From Sipunculus nudus (taxonomy: Eukaryota; Annelida; Sipuncula; Golfingiida; Sipunculidae), in the NCBI GenBank assembly GCA_026874595.1, contig CM049309.1, forward strand, positions 48,964,079 through 49,028,078: 64,000 nucleotides of DNA, given 5' to 3'. Shown here in pieces: positions 10,251-21,683 of this stretch (the stretch's first letter is position 1; each line of letters starts with the position of its first letter). The notes beneath the pieces were generated by a model. The model ran no database searches and was not told the DNA's origin. It saw nothing but the letters and a program-made list of their open reading frames with translations. Position numbers and translations under genes: made by a program.

Positions 10251-11059
10251 TGAGTTTATGAAGGTCAGATATGTGATTGGGTCCCTTAAACGTAATATGT
10301 GATATATTGTGATAAAACCTCTGCGTGTCAGAACCACCGTAAAAATGAGCACTCGCAGAAGACACAGGGACTGTCGTTAAAACAAGCAAAAGACACAGGC
10401 ATTTAGGTTCTTTTTAATCAGCATGGCTGTTTGATTAACACGACTGCACTCACGACTTGTACGGCTTGCAGTCTTTGATAATAGAGATCAATAGAGAAAT
10501 CCTTTGCCGGAGGGTATGTTATTACTTGTGTTCAAAGACTTACGACAAAAAGACCAAGCTTTTGTTACATCAAACGGGTAGCAAGGGCAGATGGCTTAAT
10601 TGCTGGTTAAGGTTTCGGTTTCACTCATTTAACATCCCACACGAGAAAAGTACTGATTTACAACCCTTTTAACATCATGGGCTATTACAACACCATTATC
10701 CTGACCGCCGGGGTTCCTCACCTAGGCAAAACCACATGACTGCACTAATACGCCCAAGAATGAAATCAGCCGCACCAGAGTCTGGCGTTAAGATTATTGC
10801 ACCGGCAGTTCTTCAAACAATGTAAATAATCAGAAAGTTTTGTATATCTTCTATAAGGCAACTGTACTCAGAATGAACTTATGGAGACATAAAAAACTTT
10901 TTTTTTACCTGGGGTAACAGTCATTTGATTATTATTTAATTAAAAAACCTGAGATAATCCCTTATTATGATGTTCGCAATTTTCTTAATACTTCTGGTTA
11001 TAATTTGTTAAAAAATGGATAACTGTACAGGTATATGACGAACTCTGTGGCTTCAACCG

Positions 11060-11272
11060 GTTTATGTGGCTCAGGGTTATAGCACAGGACTCGAATCCTG
11101 GAGATTGTTAGTTCGAATCTCAGCAGAGGCAGTGAGTTTTTTTTTTCACTGTCGGCCCCCAATCTGCCGGCCTAATGAGGAGACTATGCCCAACAGAAGT
11201 ATTTCACTCACAAACGAGGTAGATATATACACTCAGGAACCGCAGGAGTGGTATACCGAGCCTGGTTGACAC
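11060..11272 (+). mobile_element. tRNA-derived SINE, copy 1
   Basis: The head GTGGCTCAGGGTTATAGC (11066) resembles a tRNA D-arm with an A-box, and AGTTCGAATCTC (about 11110) is a B-box. A non-tRNA body follows with TTTTCACTGTCGGCCCCC and ends in GCCTGGTTGAC near 11271. The copy at 20046-20309 on the other strand shares the head, the body motif and the end, which shows that it is a dispersed family. The anticodon arm pairs (CAGGA with TCCTG) but the loop is one base short, so this is not a working tRNA gene. Confidence 0.75.
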
Positions 11273-13900
11273 CAGGATTATCAGGTGTAAGGCCCTGTCA
11301 CGTTGTCCGAAACCTGATGGAAAACTGCAGATGTACAAAGTACATAGTTAAACAAGCATTAAAAAAACTGAAAAAAAGAGATGAAAACTACACATGGTAA
11401 CCTAATAGCTCGGTGCTTGTCTCTTCCCGAGAAACATTTTTCCGATTTGCTCTGCTCCTCTCCATTTTGTGGATTCCGCAACAAGCTTGGTGCATAAACA
11501 AAAACTTTGCCTACAGAACGGGTATCTATCCCCGACCCCATTCTTTCTTTCAGTCGATTTAGTTTTTTAAGGTGCTTTTTCATGAGCAGAATGTTAAGCA
11601 GGCCATTTTGAACTACGCTGGCTTGTGAGTGAGGTAAAGTAAAGGGGTCATGAATTATTTCAATATCAATATTTGATTTCAGTGTTTATTTGGGGGATGG
11701 CCTTTGTAGATTTCACCGAGTGCATACCCAACGACGAGATGTTTTTGCTCGAAGGCTCGGCGATTAAAATTGTATAGCTTAGCCAAAAATATGGAGTGAC
11801 TTCAGTCTGTCCCGCCCCACCGCATCGGCCTTCGGTGCTAGGAAAATATGAAAACTCTGAGAAAAATTATGTGATTCCCCACGTCCCTATTAAAGGATTG
11901 GCCATAATATTTTGTTACGTGGTTACAACGTGAAATCCAGATGGTTTAAAGAACGTATTTGAATTTAATTACTTTTTCTTCATTCTCATATAATAAAAGT
12001 GCATATGTCAGTTAAGGCCACCAACATGTTATCTCTATATATAAAGTATAAAATAAACATTTCTTGGTCACACTATCATGCCAAACTCGAGCATCACATT
12101 ATGCATGTGAACTGTCTACCGGCCAAAGTGCTCATACATCTTCATACTACCAAGTTTGTGGCAGCTACGCGTTATAGACCTTGAGTAGGTCTGGCATTTA
12201 CTTCATGAACAACATACACGGCAAATTAACTAAGCCAATGGCTCGCCTAAACTTGCCAAATCTCGCCTGCATGGTGCTCGTTCCACATCAAATCTTTTGC
12301 ACTGCAAGGTCATAGAGAATTTGAAAAAAATCAGATCTTGTTTAGACGGAATGTAAACAGTGTATCGTTTACATTTTGTTCTCTGGATTTGATTGGCAGT
12401 TTTAATTTTATTCCGAAAACTTGCAAACTTGTTCATTTTCCAAGAAAGAGGCGGTATAGCGGCTAGACCCACCCCTCGGACCCATCCTTGTCACTTAATC
12501 CGAACCAACTTTGAACATGCATCAGTCTTTGGAACAGTGATGTATTAATCAATGCAGCCAGTGCCAAACGATTAACAATTATGATATATACATGGCTGCA
12601 AATGTATTTTTGACAATAGACTTGCATACTGTTTGTGACAGACTTCCTGCAGCCCATTTGGAATTTTTTATGCTATTTACTAACTACATTTCATGAGTTT
12701 TGCTTATGGTGTTCACAAATAGGTTACAGAGACTGAAAGACAGCTGAGCCAAACATTGAATTCAATAAAGGTAAGAAAAAAATGAGCAGTAAGATATTTT
12801 TCAGTAAAATGTATTCTCATTCTGGTTATTATTTGTTGATATCGGACATCCTACAAGCGTATTTCATTTCTGAATCGATAATAGTTATGTCAGCCTTAGA
12901 TCCGTCCCTTACATATTTGAGTTCTAATATCAGAACAGTCATAATACTGTAAACAGATTTTAAAAAGACCCAGTATATCTGGTATACAGTGTCCAACAAT
13001 CAGTATTTTTCATATTTATTTAAGTATTGAGCAGGGTACCAATCATAATGGCTACACTTGTGTATCATAAACGAACATACCTGAAAGGAAATAAAACATG
13101 TAAAACAGTGGAGCTACCATTTAGATGATTGCATCTTGACTAGGATAAAAACAATGATCTACTTTCAATGATAAATTGAAAAGCTTTACATTTACTCAAA
13201 ATATGTTGCATTCTTCTTAGTGGGACAATTTACATAATCTAATCATATATTTTTCATATTGTCATATTCTTCACTGTGAAATCCGATATTTTTTCAGAAG
13301 TTTCAGTAATAAAATGCGTCTATAGGGTTGATCTGGCTCGTGTAAAATATTTCAAATAAAAAATGCTATTTTAATGACTTACAGTGTGACTATATTTAAA
13401 ATTTTTGTTTGCCTAAACTTAAGGCAATTATATATAACTGATTTTTTTCAAGCAACCACTAAATTATGTTTTATACTTTGACAAAGAGTAAATTGTTTCG
13501 AACTTTTGCAGAGATATTATTTCAGATCCAGGCCTGTTTAATTATTGCGACTCTACAGTTACTCTCCCGGAATTTCATTAAACCTATCACATATAGGTGC
13601 ACCTATAGGAATTCGGTGAAACATCTAAGATACATAGTAGCATGTTACCTCTAGAAGCACATGTTCCTGCTTTACACACATGCATATGCCATATGTGCCC
13701 AAAATTACTGTTTTTCTTTTGGCCAAAGAAAATGATTATCCATCTATAGAAGTTAGAATTTTACATCTTATTATAGTTTTCCTAATGCTGAGATTTCAAA
13801 TCCTGAAATCCGATTGGCTCACACATAAGAAAGAAACCTGACACGGTGCAACGTGTTGCCAATAGAAAATGGAAGCGCTTTCATTCCATGAATCATGTTT
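11273..13900. other. AT-rich DNA with no recognisable feature
   Basis: No gene or repeat I can support. Open frames here are short (60-80 codons) and show no family motif. Confidence 0.5.
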
Positions 13901-13914
13901 GAGAACATTTCAAA

Positions 13915-13990
13915 TGTAAAACATGTTATCATACATACATACAACATGTTGCGCAACATACATGTCCCGCAACATGTTGCGTAACAAATA
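13915..13990. repeat. Cluster of palindromes based on AACATGTTGCG
   Basis: The exact palindrome ATGTTGCGCAACAT (13946-13959) is followed 11 bases later by AACATGTTGCG (13971-13981); ACATGTTA (13921) and GCAACGTGTTGCC (13848) are related. It may be the core of a small foldback element, or simply a local palindrome. Confidence 0.5.
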
Positions 13991-14534
13991 CCATGTGCAT
14001 TTAACTTTTAAATCGGAAAGACCAACGTCTGGTATGATGTGGAAGAACGGAAACCTTTTATCTTCGTGCATTTGCGTCCTAAAATAAAATCGCATGATAA
14101 ATCAATAGACTAAACAATTTAACCCTCAATTTATAATGGCCCAATCATATGTTTGCAAAATAATAAGCCTAGTTTCAGCCACCCTGGGAAATAATAAAAT
14201 TTATCTCGCGAGGACACTTCTAATCTTTTCTTCTGAGACACCCGAAGTAACTTGCTTAGTAATTATTTTTCCTTCTTTCAATTAAACTTTCTGTATTTGT
14301 GAGATAACGAAGTTCCCACAATTACCGGGGCAATGCTGATCAATAGCATGTCTCACTAGGCCGATGGCTGTTTGAGTTAACAGTCGAGGCCACAGATATA
14401 TCAAATTAAGTTTTATTATATTAACGTTGGGTTGGGAATAAATGTTCCACTTCAGTAAATTGTTACAACTGTGTGGATTAATGATTTCATGTTGGAATTG
14501 TATATCATTATGTGACATTCATGTTTCATCACAT

Positions 14535-14640
14535 GAACATATTTATTTATTTATATTTATTTAATTCAACGATGTTTTACCAGGATGGCCTATTCAGCAC
14601 AATATGCTGATTTTCAATAGGGTCCTGTGTCCTGTAAACA
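14535..14640. repeat. (TTTA)n followed by a short repeat-like segment
   Basis: A TTTATTTATTTATATTTATTTAA-type run leads into ATTCAACGATGTTTTACC. A TTTA-rich tract joined to a short fixed sequence resembles the end of a retroposed element, but no second copy is present in this window. Confidence 0.35.
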
Positions 14641-14837
14641 TATAATGTATACACATGAATGGCAAATTTATGTAAAAAAATATAAAATGCTGAACATATA
14701 ACATGAAGTTAAATACATGAATAGTACGCGAATACCTAAATAGACGTCTAAGATAATTGTACACTCTAGGATATTAACTAAAACATATACAACAATATGC
14801 AAACGAGAATATGATAATGGCATACATAAGGTGAGTG

Positions 14838-14839
14838 TA

Positions 14840-14875
<36 letters not shown>
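14838..14875. repeat. (TA)n microsatellite
   Basis: About 38 bp of alternating TA with one G interruption near its start. Confidence 0.95.
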
Positions 14876-14878
<3 letters not shown>

Positions 14879-16034
14879 GTTTTGGATCTTTCTATAATAT
14901 ATGAAAGCTAGAACGCATTATTTTAAACGCTGTATACAACATTCTGGATCTTGAGACTCGTGCATTTTAACAGGAGCCTTATCAGTCCTAACAGATAGGA
15001 TAATGTAATAATGTAATTTGATGTGAACACGGACTATTTTTATGTTTTGAAATATATGATTTATACATAATTTAAGGTATATGTTTCACTAATAGATATT
15101 TAGTGTCTGAAATTAGAGATAAATTCATCGTCAGTGTTGAAGGCAAAGTCGTGGAAGGGGTGGCCCCCTTCGGCACCCTCTTGCTAAGGCCCTAAAGTTA
15201 ACGTAATTTTATTCTTCTCATTAATCATTGCTTGTGTGTAAAATTTAAATTTTGCTAATGTTATAACATTGCAAACGAAGCGTCTCTAATATGTTAAAGT
15301 TTTAAGTAAAGTAATGCCAAATTTATTTTAGTAGTACAGAAAAGCTTATAAACTTTAGTTTCCACTAACTCTTTAGCCCTGCGAAATAAGTCAGTGTAGC
15401 TATATAAAAATATTTATTTTTTTTAAAGCCCGAAACTGATGGAACATTTTAGTTATTTTATATTATTGTTCACAGAAACCGATTCAGCATTTGATAAAAA
15501 TGAACTGAATTCAATATCAACAGAATAAGCAGACTGGTGAATAAACTGATGAATAAAAAAAATGGAATTATATTATTAATGAGGAGAGAAAAAAAGCTTA
15601 AGCGTGGCTTATCTATACCATTTCCAATACAAGCCTCTTTTTTATTGTGTTAATCCCATGATTGAAGTAAATCATTTGACCTTTAATGTTAATGCTATAA
15701 TACTATGGTAGTCACATATGTATAGGGATTTAATCAGTCTGATCTGCTGTTCCGTATGTCATGATGTTAAAATATGTAGAAAGGATTGTAGATATTAAAC
15801 TTTATAAAATTAGTTTGTTTGCTTACTTATATAAACAAATAAAACACTTCTTTAAGTGCTGGGGGACGTGCGGTAAACGTGTCTGACCAATGAGTCTGCA
15901 CACACGGAGGGGTTGGCTGGTTCAGATCGACACCGTGATATGAGGGGAGGGTGCGTGCCAGACCGACACACGTTTGGGAATAATAAGCAACCCGCCCCAT
16001 TACTTTTTTTAATGATATAAATACCAGAATAATG

Positions 16035-16129
16035 AAAGATGTATATGATAAAAGTAATGATAATAGTAATGATGATAATAATAATAATGATAATAATAAT
16101 ATACACATCATTATTATATCATATTATTA

Positions 16130-16167
<38 letters not shown>

Positions 16168-16185
16168 TTATTATTATTAATATTA
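16035..16185. repeat. Inverted trinucleotide microsatellite, (ATA/GAT)n facing (ATT)n
   Basis: An (AATAAT/GATAAT)-rich run (16060-16105) is followed by a complementary (ATT)n run (16115-16170) around a short centre, so the whole can fold into a hairpin. Long open frames of poly-Ile or poly-Asn/Tyr on both strands are by-products. Confidence 0.85.
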
Positions 16186-16700
16186 AAAAGTTCAACAATT
16201 TTAACTGCTTAGCCGGCTGCCCAACGCACCCAATAAGAGCTACAGATATTTGTTGGTGCGGAGTAACTTGCTGATTTCATCGTCCGCAGAATGAAAATAA
16301 CCGCACCTGCAGGCGTGAGGCCAAATAAAAATTAGATTTTCTCTATAAATGAAGAATGCACATGCCGAAAGTTCTGCATGAGATTGGTGTTGAAATGTTA
16401 ACGCTCAGCAGACATGTAAACTATTAAAAACATACCTTGTTGGGATAAATTGTATTTTAGTTTTATGGAAAAAACAACTTTAACCAGCCTCTCATCTCAC
16501 GTGATTGGTATGTGTTAGTGACAGAGTATAACGACCTTAACACGGATTTGGGCAATACCAAGTCCGGGCAAAACTCATTTCATGAATTTTACATGTGTTT
16601 ATAACGAAGGCAGGTTACATCAAAAGTCCTGGCAACAGCTGGAAACATTGCCAGATGACTGTTTCAAGATTTGTAATTCATCTTTTTACATATTTTTAAT

Positions 16701-17087
16701 CTAGATCTGTTTGAAGCTAGATTGAATGATCTGTTGGTATGGCACGGGGCTGCGTGGCACAGGGGGGCCCCGAGGCGAGCAACCGTTTGATGGCAAGGAC
16801 ATGGCGACTTTAATCACATGGTTTGCAGTCCCGAGGAAGTCTGAATAAGTGCCAGTGATTGAAAAGCAATTCCAATCAACCCTAAAACCATAAATCATAT
16901 TGATTTTATCATTAATTTGGTACTTGCCTTCGGGACATATGGATGGCCGCTCGCTGAAAAACCCAGGTCTCTCGTGACGCACGGGCAGCGCAGTAAAATC
17001 ATTGACTGCCCGACCCACGGACACACTTCCATTAGGAAAATTACCTCTGCGCAGAGAACTGCTTGAGAGATCCTTAGTTTCCTGCAT
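16701..17087 (-). CDS. Unrecognised 128-codon open frame
   Basis: This is one of the longer open frames in a stretch otherwise full of stops, with a mixed, not low-complexity composition. It has three Cys (CPEGK, WNCFS, NGCSP) and a Pro-rich C-terminus (RGPPVPRSPVPY). There is no signal peptide or membrane segment. The start codon overlaps TCATATGCAG, which also looks like an acceptor splice site, and CAGAGGTAATT downstream resembles a donor. An exon of an unidentified gene or a chance frame both remain possible; chance is more likely. Confidence 0.15.
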   Translation of the reverse strand: MQETKDLSSSSLRRGNFPNGSVSVGRAVNDFTALPVRHERPGFFSERPSICPEGKYQINDKINMIYGFRVDWNCFSITGTYSDFLGTANHVIKVAMSLPSNGCSPRGPPVPRSPVPYQQIIQSSFKQI

Positions 17088-19600
17088 ATGAGATTCTTAC
17101 CAAATGCCGAGGAATAAACGTTGTATATTTAAAAATAGCAATTTTTACGAAACGAACTGAACCTGCATTATTTTATTATTATTTTCTTTACATCATGTTG
17201 TATCTTCTTTTTTTAAATGAACTTTTTTTACAGAAACTGGAGTGCATAATGTAATAACAGCATCGGTGATCCAAAACTTTATGGAACATGTTCTCGGAAT
17301 AACTTATTAAGTATATATAATAAAAATATGATGTGTATGGTCATTATCGTTATATTAATAGGCAGTGACCAGTCAAGAAGTTGATGTATTCTTTTTACAT
17401 GTGTCTTTAACCAATTTTTATTATTAATCAATGCTTGTCCTTGAATTTAAATCTGAGAAGAATTCGAGAAATACAATCAAACGTAAGCATTGAAGTCCGT
17501 CATTATTTCAAGTTTATTGAAAAAGACACAGAAACACAGGAAAATATATTACCAAAGTAAATTATACTTTCATGGTCAAACGACGTCTTTAGTCTTCGCT
17601 GAATAGACGTTTAAAGTCTAATGCAGTGTGTTTCTTTTCCACTTGAAACAAAAGAGGTAACAGTCATCACGTGACGGTGCTACATTTTCATCACAGCTGA
17701 CATTTGGTTTTTGGGTTCTGATGGATGAGTAAACCACAAGGAAGCTGTTGTGAAAATTTCTTATGGACCTTTGGCAGAATGTCACTGACACGCTTACATG
17801 CCCGCGGTGGATCAGTTTTTTTTTAAATCTTAAATACCATCTGACTAAAATAATATTTGTTTAAGCAAGCTTTTTTTATGTTTGTATGATCACTTTTCAA
17901 AGTCTAGTTCTTCATGTACCCGTCCCTTTTAGAAGAGACACCTATGGAATGGACTCCTTGGTCGGAAGGTTTTCACGGGGGAATCCTGTGAAGACGTAGA
18001 TCAATTTAAATTTATTGTTCTGATGTATTAAAGTCCCGTAATCAAATTTAAGATTTACCAATATTGCCTGCTTCCTGTGTGCAGTGTTATAGGTCAGTTC
18101 AGGTTATTTAAAGGTTATATTAACAATATTTCAGAAGTGAATCATCTTATCTTGAAATGTGCATCCTAGATACATGCCTCCGCCTTAGTAGCACAAGTTT
18201 AAAAACACACTGGACACCGTTACTCCAAGGTGCTGGGCGCTCTAGTGTGACCTCAACAGTTGGCCAGGCCACACTGATGAAGCGGGACCTGTGAATTCAC
18301 TTATTTTGAGCCCATATTCACAGGTTTATTCGTGCATAAGTAACCGTACATTCGAGAATATTCCTTGATGACGTGCAAGAGATGCTAATCGAGTTTTTCT
18401 TAGCCCATTCCCGAAAAGTCCTAAAAATTCATGAGAATCCGTTCATGATTGTGAACGCATACCCTCAAATATCAAAATGAGGAGATATGAAAACGAGCAT
18501 TAACAATAGCTTCGCTTTTATTTTTGGTAAAAACAGAAGATCGAACCGCCTATTTTATTATATTTTGCCAACTTTCAGTCTTACCACCTTAAGCATTGAA
18601 TGTTCATGTACACTGTTATAGGAATATGTCGATGACCTTTTTTGTGGCATTGTCTTTTTTAATGTGATTGACGGTAACCATATGTTAACAATGGCATGAT
18701 ATTATTCAGCCGTCTAAATTTTATATAGTCGGGGACAGGTATAATCATGAAATCGTAATATGTAGTTGAGATGTTTTAGCGAATCTCTAGCTATATTTTG
18801 TTCGCCCCACTCCAGCTTATTACTTCATAAATCTTCATAATTATTCCCTTTTATAAAACAAAATTGTTCATGTCGTCGCATATTTGAGAAGGTAGTCGTC
18901 CTTAACCACTTTTTCTTCAGCATCTGCAGCCCTTTTTTCTGCATCATCCTAAGAAATTAATCTGACACTGATGGATTTTAAGCAGGGATTCCTGGAATTA
19001 TTGAGACTGATTAAGTACTTGTGACTACTCCACATCAGTTAATACTTACTAATGCCTAAAGACTGATCACGTGGGATACCAGGAGGCATTTCCCGAAAGC
19101 AAAGAGTAAGTTGGCATTTGTCACGTGACAGATGCGAATGTTGCATCTTCTTCTGACTTATGTCTCCAGACCAGTAGTTTTTGAAGGAAGGCCGTAATAT
19201 AGACTCAAACACAGTTCCCTATATCACACATTATGTAAATTTGAGACTCCTTGGTCAATCCACAGGCGTTCTTTTCAAATTATCACCTAATCGAATCTCG
19301 CGAGCCTAGCAGTCTGCTATTAAATCAATTGTTCCCAGCATCTACCCTTGTGTTTCATGGGTACTTTGGTATCAAGCCAGATATCCTCACGGGCTTACGG
19401 CTAGTCCTGCGCTAATTATACCTCCTCCAGGCTGCGACAGGAAATAAACTTTACCCTCGGTTTATCTATCAATAAATTTATGCCACAAGTTCTGAACCGA
19501 CTTTGTTGCAATTGCGTTGAACAGTTTTTGTTGGAGGGTTAGGAAAACACTCAATGAACAATCCATGACATACATGCCCATTGTTACGGCTAGCTATTTC
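17088..19600. other. AT-rich DNA with no recognisable feature
   Basis: No repeat, RNA or gene that I can support. Short T-rich tracts only. Confidence 0.5.
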
Positions 19601-19656
19601 TTTTCAGGTCTCGAAGCCTAGAACCTTTGTTAAACCGGTCTCCCATCAACCGATAT

Positions 19657-19694
19657 GTTTTTTGGCCGGCCATTTTTTTAAGCGGCCAAAAAAC
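19657..19694. repeat. Perfect 12-bp hairpin GTTTTTTGGCCG
   Basis: GTTTTTTGGCCG (19657-19668) and its exact reverse complement (19683-19694) surround a 14-base loop. The surrounding 250 bases are T-rich with scattered CCGG motifs and could be a small foldback element; no target duplication is visible. Confidence 0.75.
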
Positions 19695-20045
19695 TTCAAG
19701 TCTCGACAGCCGGCGATTTCTTTACAGATAATTTTTACAGATTTTTTTCCGGTAATTTTTGGGTTATTTCTTATCTCTTTTCTAGGATTGTAAATGGAGC
19801 CAGGGTTGGAAAAAAAAGATGGAAAGGTAGGTTTTAAATCAGCCGATATTTTCGGAGCCGTCATGATATCTACTGTAAAGACGTTTAAAATCAGAGAGGT
19901 ATAAACCTTGAAGGGTCATGGTCAATCTCGACCCACATTTCTAATTTTTTTAATGCCAATTTAATTACGTATATTTACATCTACAGAATTCCATTCCGGT
20001 TTCGGACTACGAGACGGGGCAATATCACACGCTTCCTCTCATTTT

Positions 20046-20309
20046 ATATCCTAACGTCAACCAGGCCCGGTGACTACTGCACCTGCGGGCCCTGGTTGTG
20101 TAATGGTGCCAATTGCTGGGTCATACAACCTATGAACCCCCTAAAGCAGCACTCGTTTTTGAGTGAGACACGGCCTTCCCATAAAGCCTGCAGAGCGCTG
20201 AACCTGGGTTGGGGCCGACCGTGGAAAATCTCATCGCCTCGGTTGACATTCTAACTCACAATCTCCCGGCATTGTGTACTGGGCTCCACCCAATGAGCCA
20301 CAGAGGCCG
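20046..20309 (-). mobile_element. tRNA-derived SINE, copy 2
   Basis: Read on the minus strand, the head GGCCTCTGTGGCTCATTGGG holds an A-box, and GAGTTAGAATGTC is a decayed B-box. The body motif TTTTCCACGGTCGGCCCC and the end GGCCTGGTTGAC match copy 1 at 11.06 kb. Its head lies only about 28 bp from the left LTR of TRIM copy B. Scattered mismatches and length differences from copy 1 show an old insertion. Confidence 0.75.
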
Positions 20310-20336
20310 GTCAGGACATTTCGGGAATGGGCCTAT

Positions 20337-20713
20337 TGTAACGTGGTGACATAAACGCGGACCGAACTGTCTCGTTAGTGAAGCTTGCTTTGTTAGCGAA
20401 GCGGTTGGTATGCCGGACTTGTGTGCCACCGACTTGGGATCGGTCAAATGTTTTTCTCGAACAATTTGTCTTCGTAACAAAATGGGGGCTCGCCCAACGT
20501 GACGGAAAACTTTGTGGCCCAGGGAATAAGCTCACCAAAGTGTGACTCCTGGGACAGTCAAGTTCTGATAGCAGAACGTTCTTAAGAGGAGGTGTGTTAC
20601 GGGGTGACATAAAAGCGGACCGAACTGTCTTGCTAGTGAAGCATGCGTTTCTAGCGAAGCGGCTGGTACGCCGGACTTGTCCGCCACCGACATGGGTTCG
20701 AATCCCTGATCCC
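20337..20713 (+). mobile_element. TRIM-type miniature LTR retrotransposon, copy B (3' LTR truncated)
   Basis: The left LTR at 20337-20479 runs TGTAACGTGG to GTAACA. Three A residues follow, then the primer site TGGGGGCTCGCCC (20483-20495), one base off tRNA-Pro. The internal region shares GTGTGACTCCTGGGA and GTTCTGATAGCAGA with copy A. The purine tract AAGAGGAGGTG (20584-20594) abuts the right LTR, which starts TGTTACGGGG at 20595 and breaks off after AATCCCTGATCCCGGG near 20713. The left LTR has lost the B-box through a deletion; the right one has a perfect A-box (20652-20662) and B-box (20695-20705). Finding LTR, primer site and purine tract in the same order as copy A makes the TRIM assignment firm. 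Confidence 0.8.
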
Positions 20714-21683
20714 GGGTGGTTTATTTTGTATGAAAGGTTTTAGGGATTATCATTAGAAAATTGACGTCATATATCAGAATGGTAGCCTTTAACTGGCAAT
20801 TAATTACCCGTCATTCAACGCGTCTCTCCTGTACCGGTGTATAGAGAATCCACGGCTGCGATTCAGCAACGGAATCGATGCCATTTACATATATAAGACC
20901 CCGGGTCAATTCACTCTGTACCACTGTCAGTGTTATCAGGTGCCATTTTTTATTCACCAGGGAAAAATGCGGTAAAGATTTGTTGGCTAGTCTTTATCAA
21001 AATTTAAATAGTTTTCGCAGTCTGGACTGGTACAGAAGAGCAAATTTTGGGGGGGGTTTTTTTGTTTATTTTTATTTACATAAACGTTAAGTACTTGGTT
21101 AATTTCCATGGGTGACAGGAGTCACTGTATTAATGACCAGCACATCAGAGTTTGTTACATTTGAAGTTACATGAGTTTTTTCATTATGTTAGGTGAGTTA
21201 CATTTTAACTTCTGTTGTTTCATTATTCGACACCAGTAAACTGCGGGTGGTCTGCCCATCTGGTGCAAAAATGTGAACATCAGTAATCACTGGTGTTAAT
21301 TACTGATTGTTTGATCACTCTAAATATGAAGCAAAACCATTGCAGCCTTTTCATATATTAAATTTAAAGAGGACTTATTCTATCTTAATTTATTCTTATA
21401 CCTTCATTATCTTATTCTCTTAATATGTGGTTCTCTGTAATATCTTTCACAATCCAGTGTAAACAGCTCATGAGTAGAACAATAAAGCTAGATTATGTTT
21501 GAAAGATATAATGAATATTTTCCAAAATAGCCCTGCTGTCATTATTTTAAATAAAACCATGGTTGGTAGATAAAAAATAAAGTAAAATTAACAATGATGT
21601 AAACATTATATATCTTTTTCATATTCAGGAGATGATTAGCACATCCGTCTGAATCATTTCTTCTGAGATCTTAATTTCGGATT

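Noticed and set aside
15827-16274. Open frames rich in Ile, Ser/Leu or Asn/Tyr near 16 kb
   Set aside because: Low-complexity translations of the ATT/AAT microsatellite.
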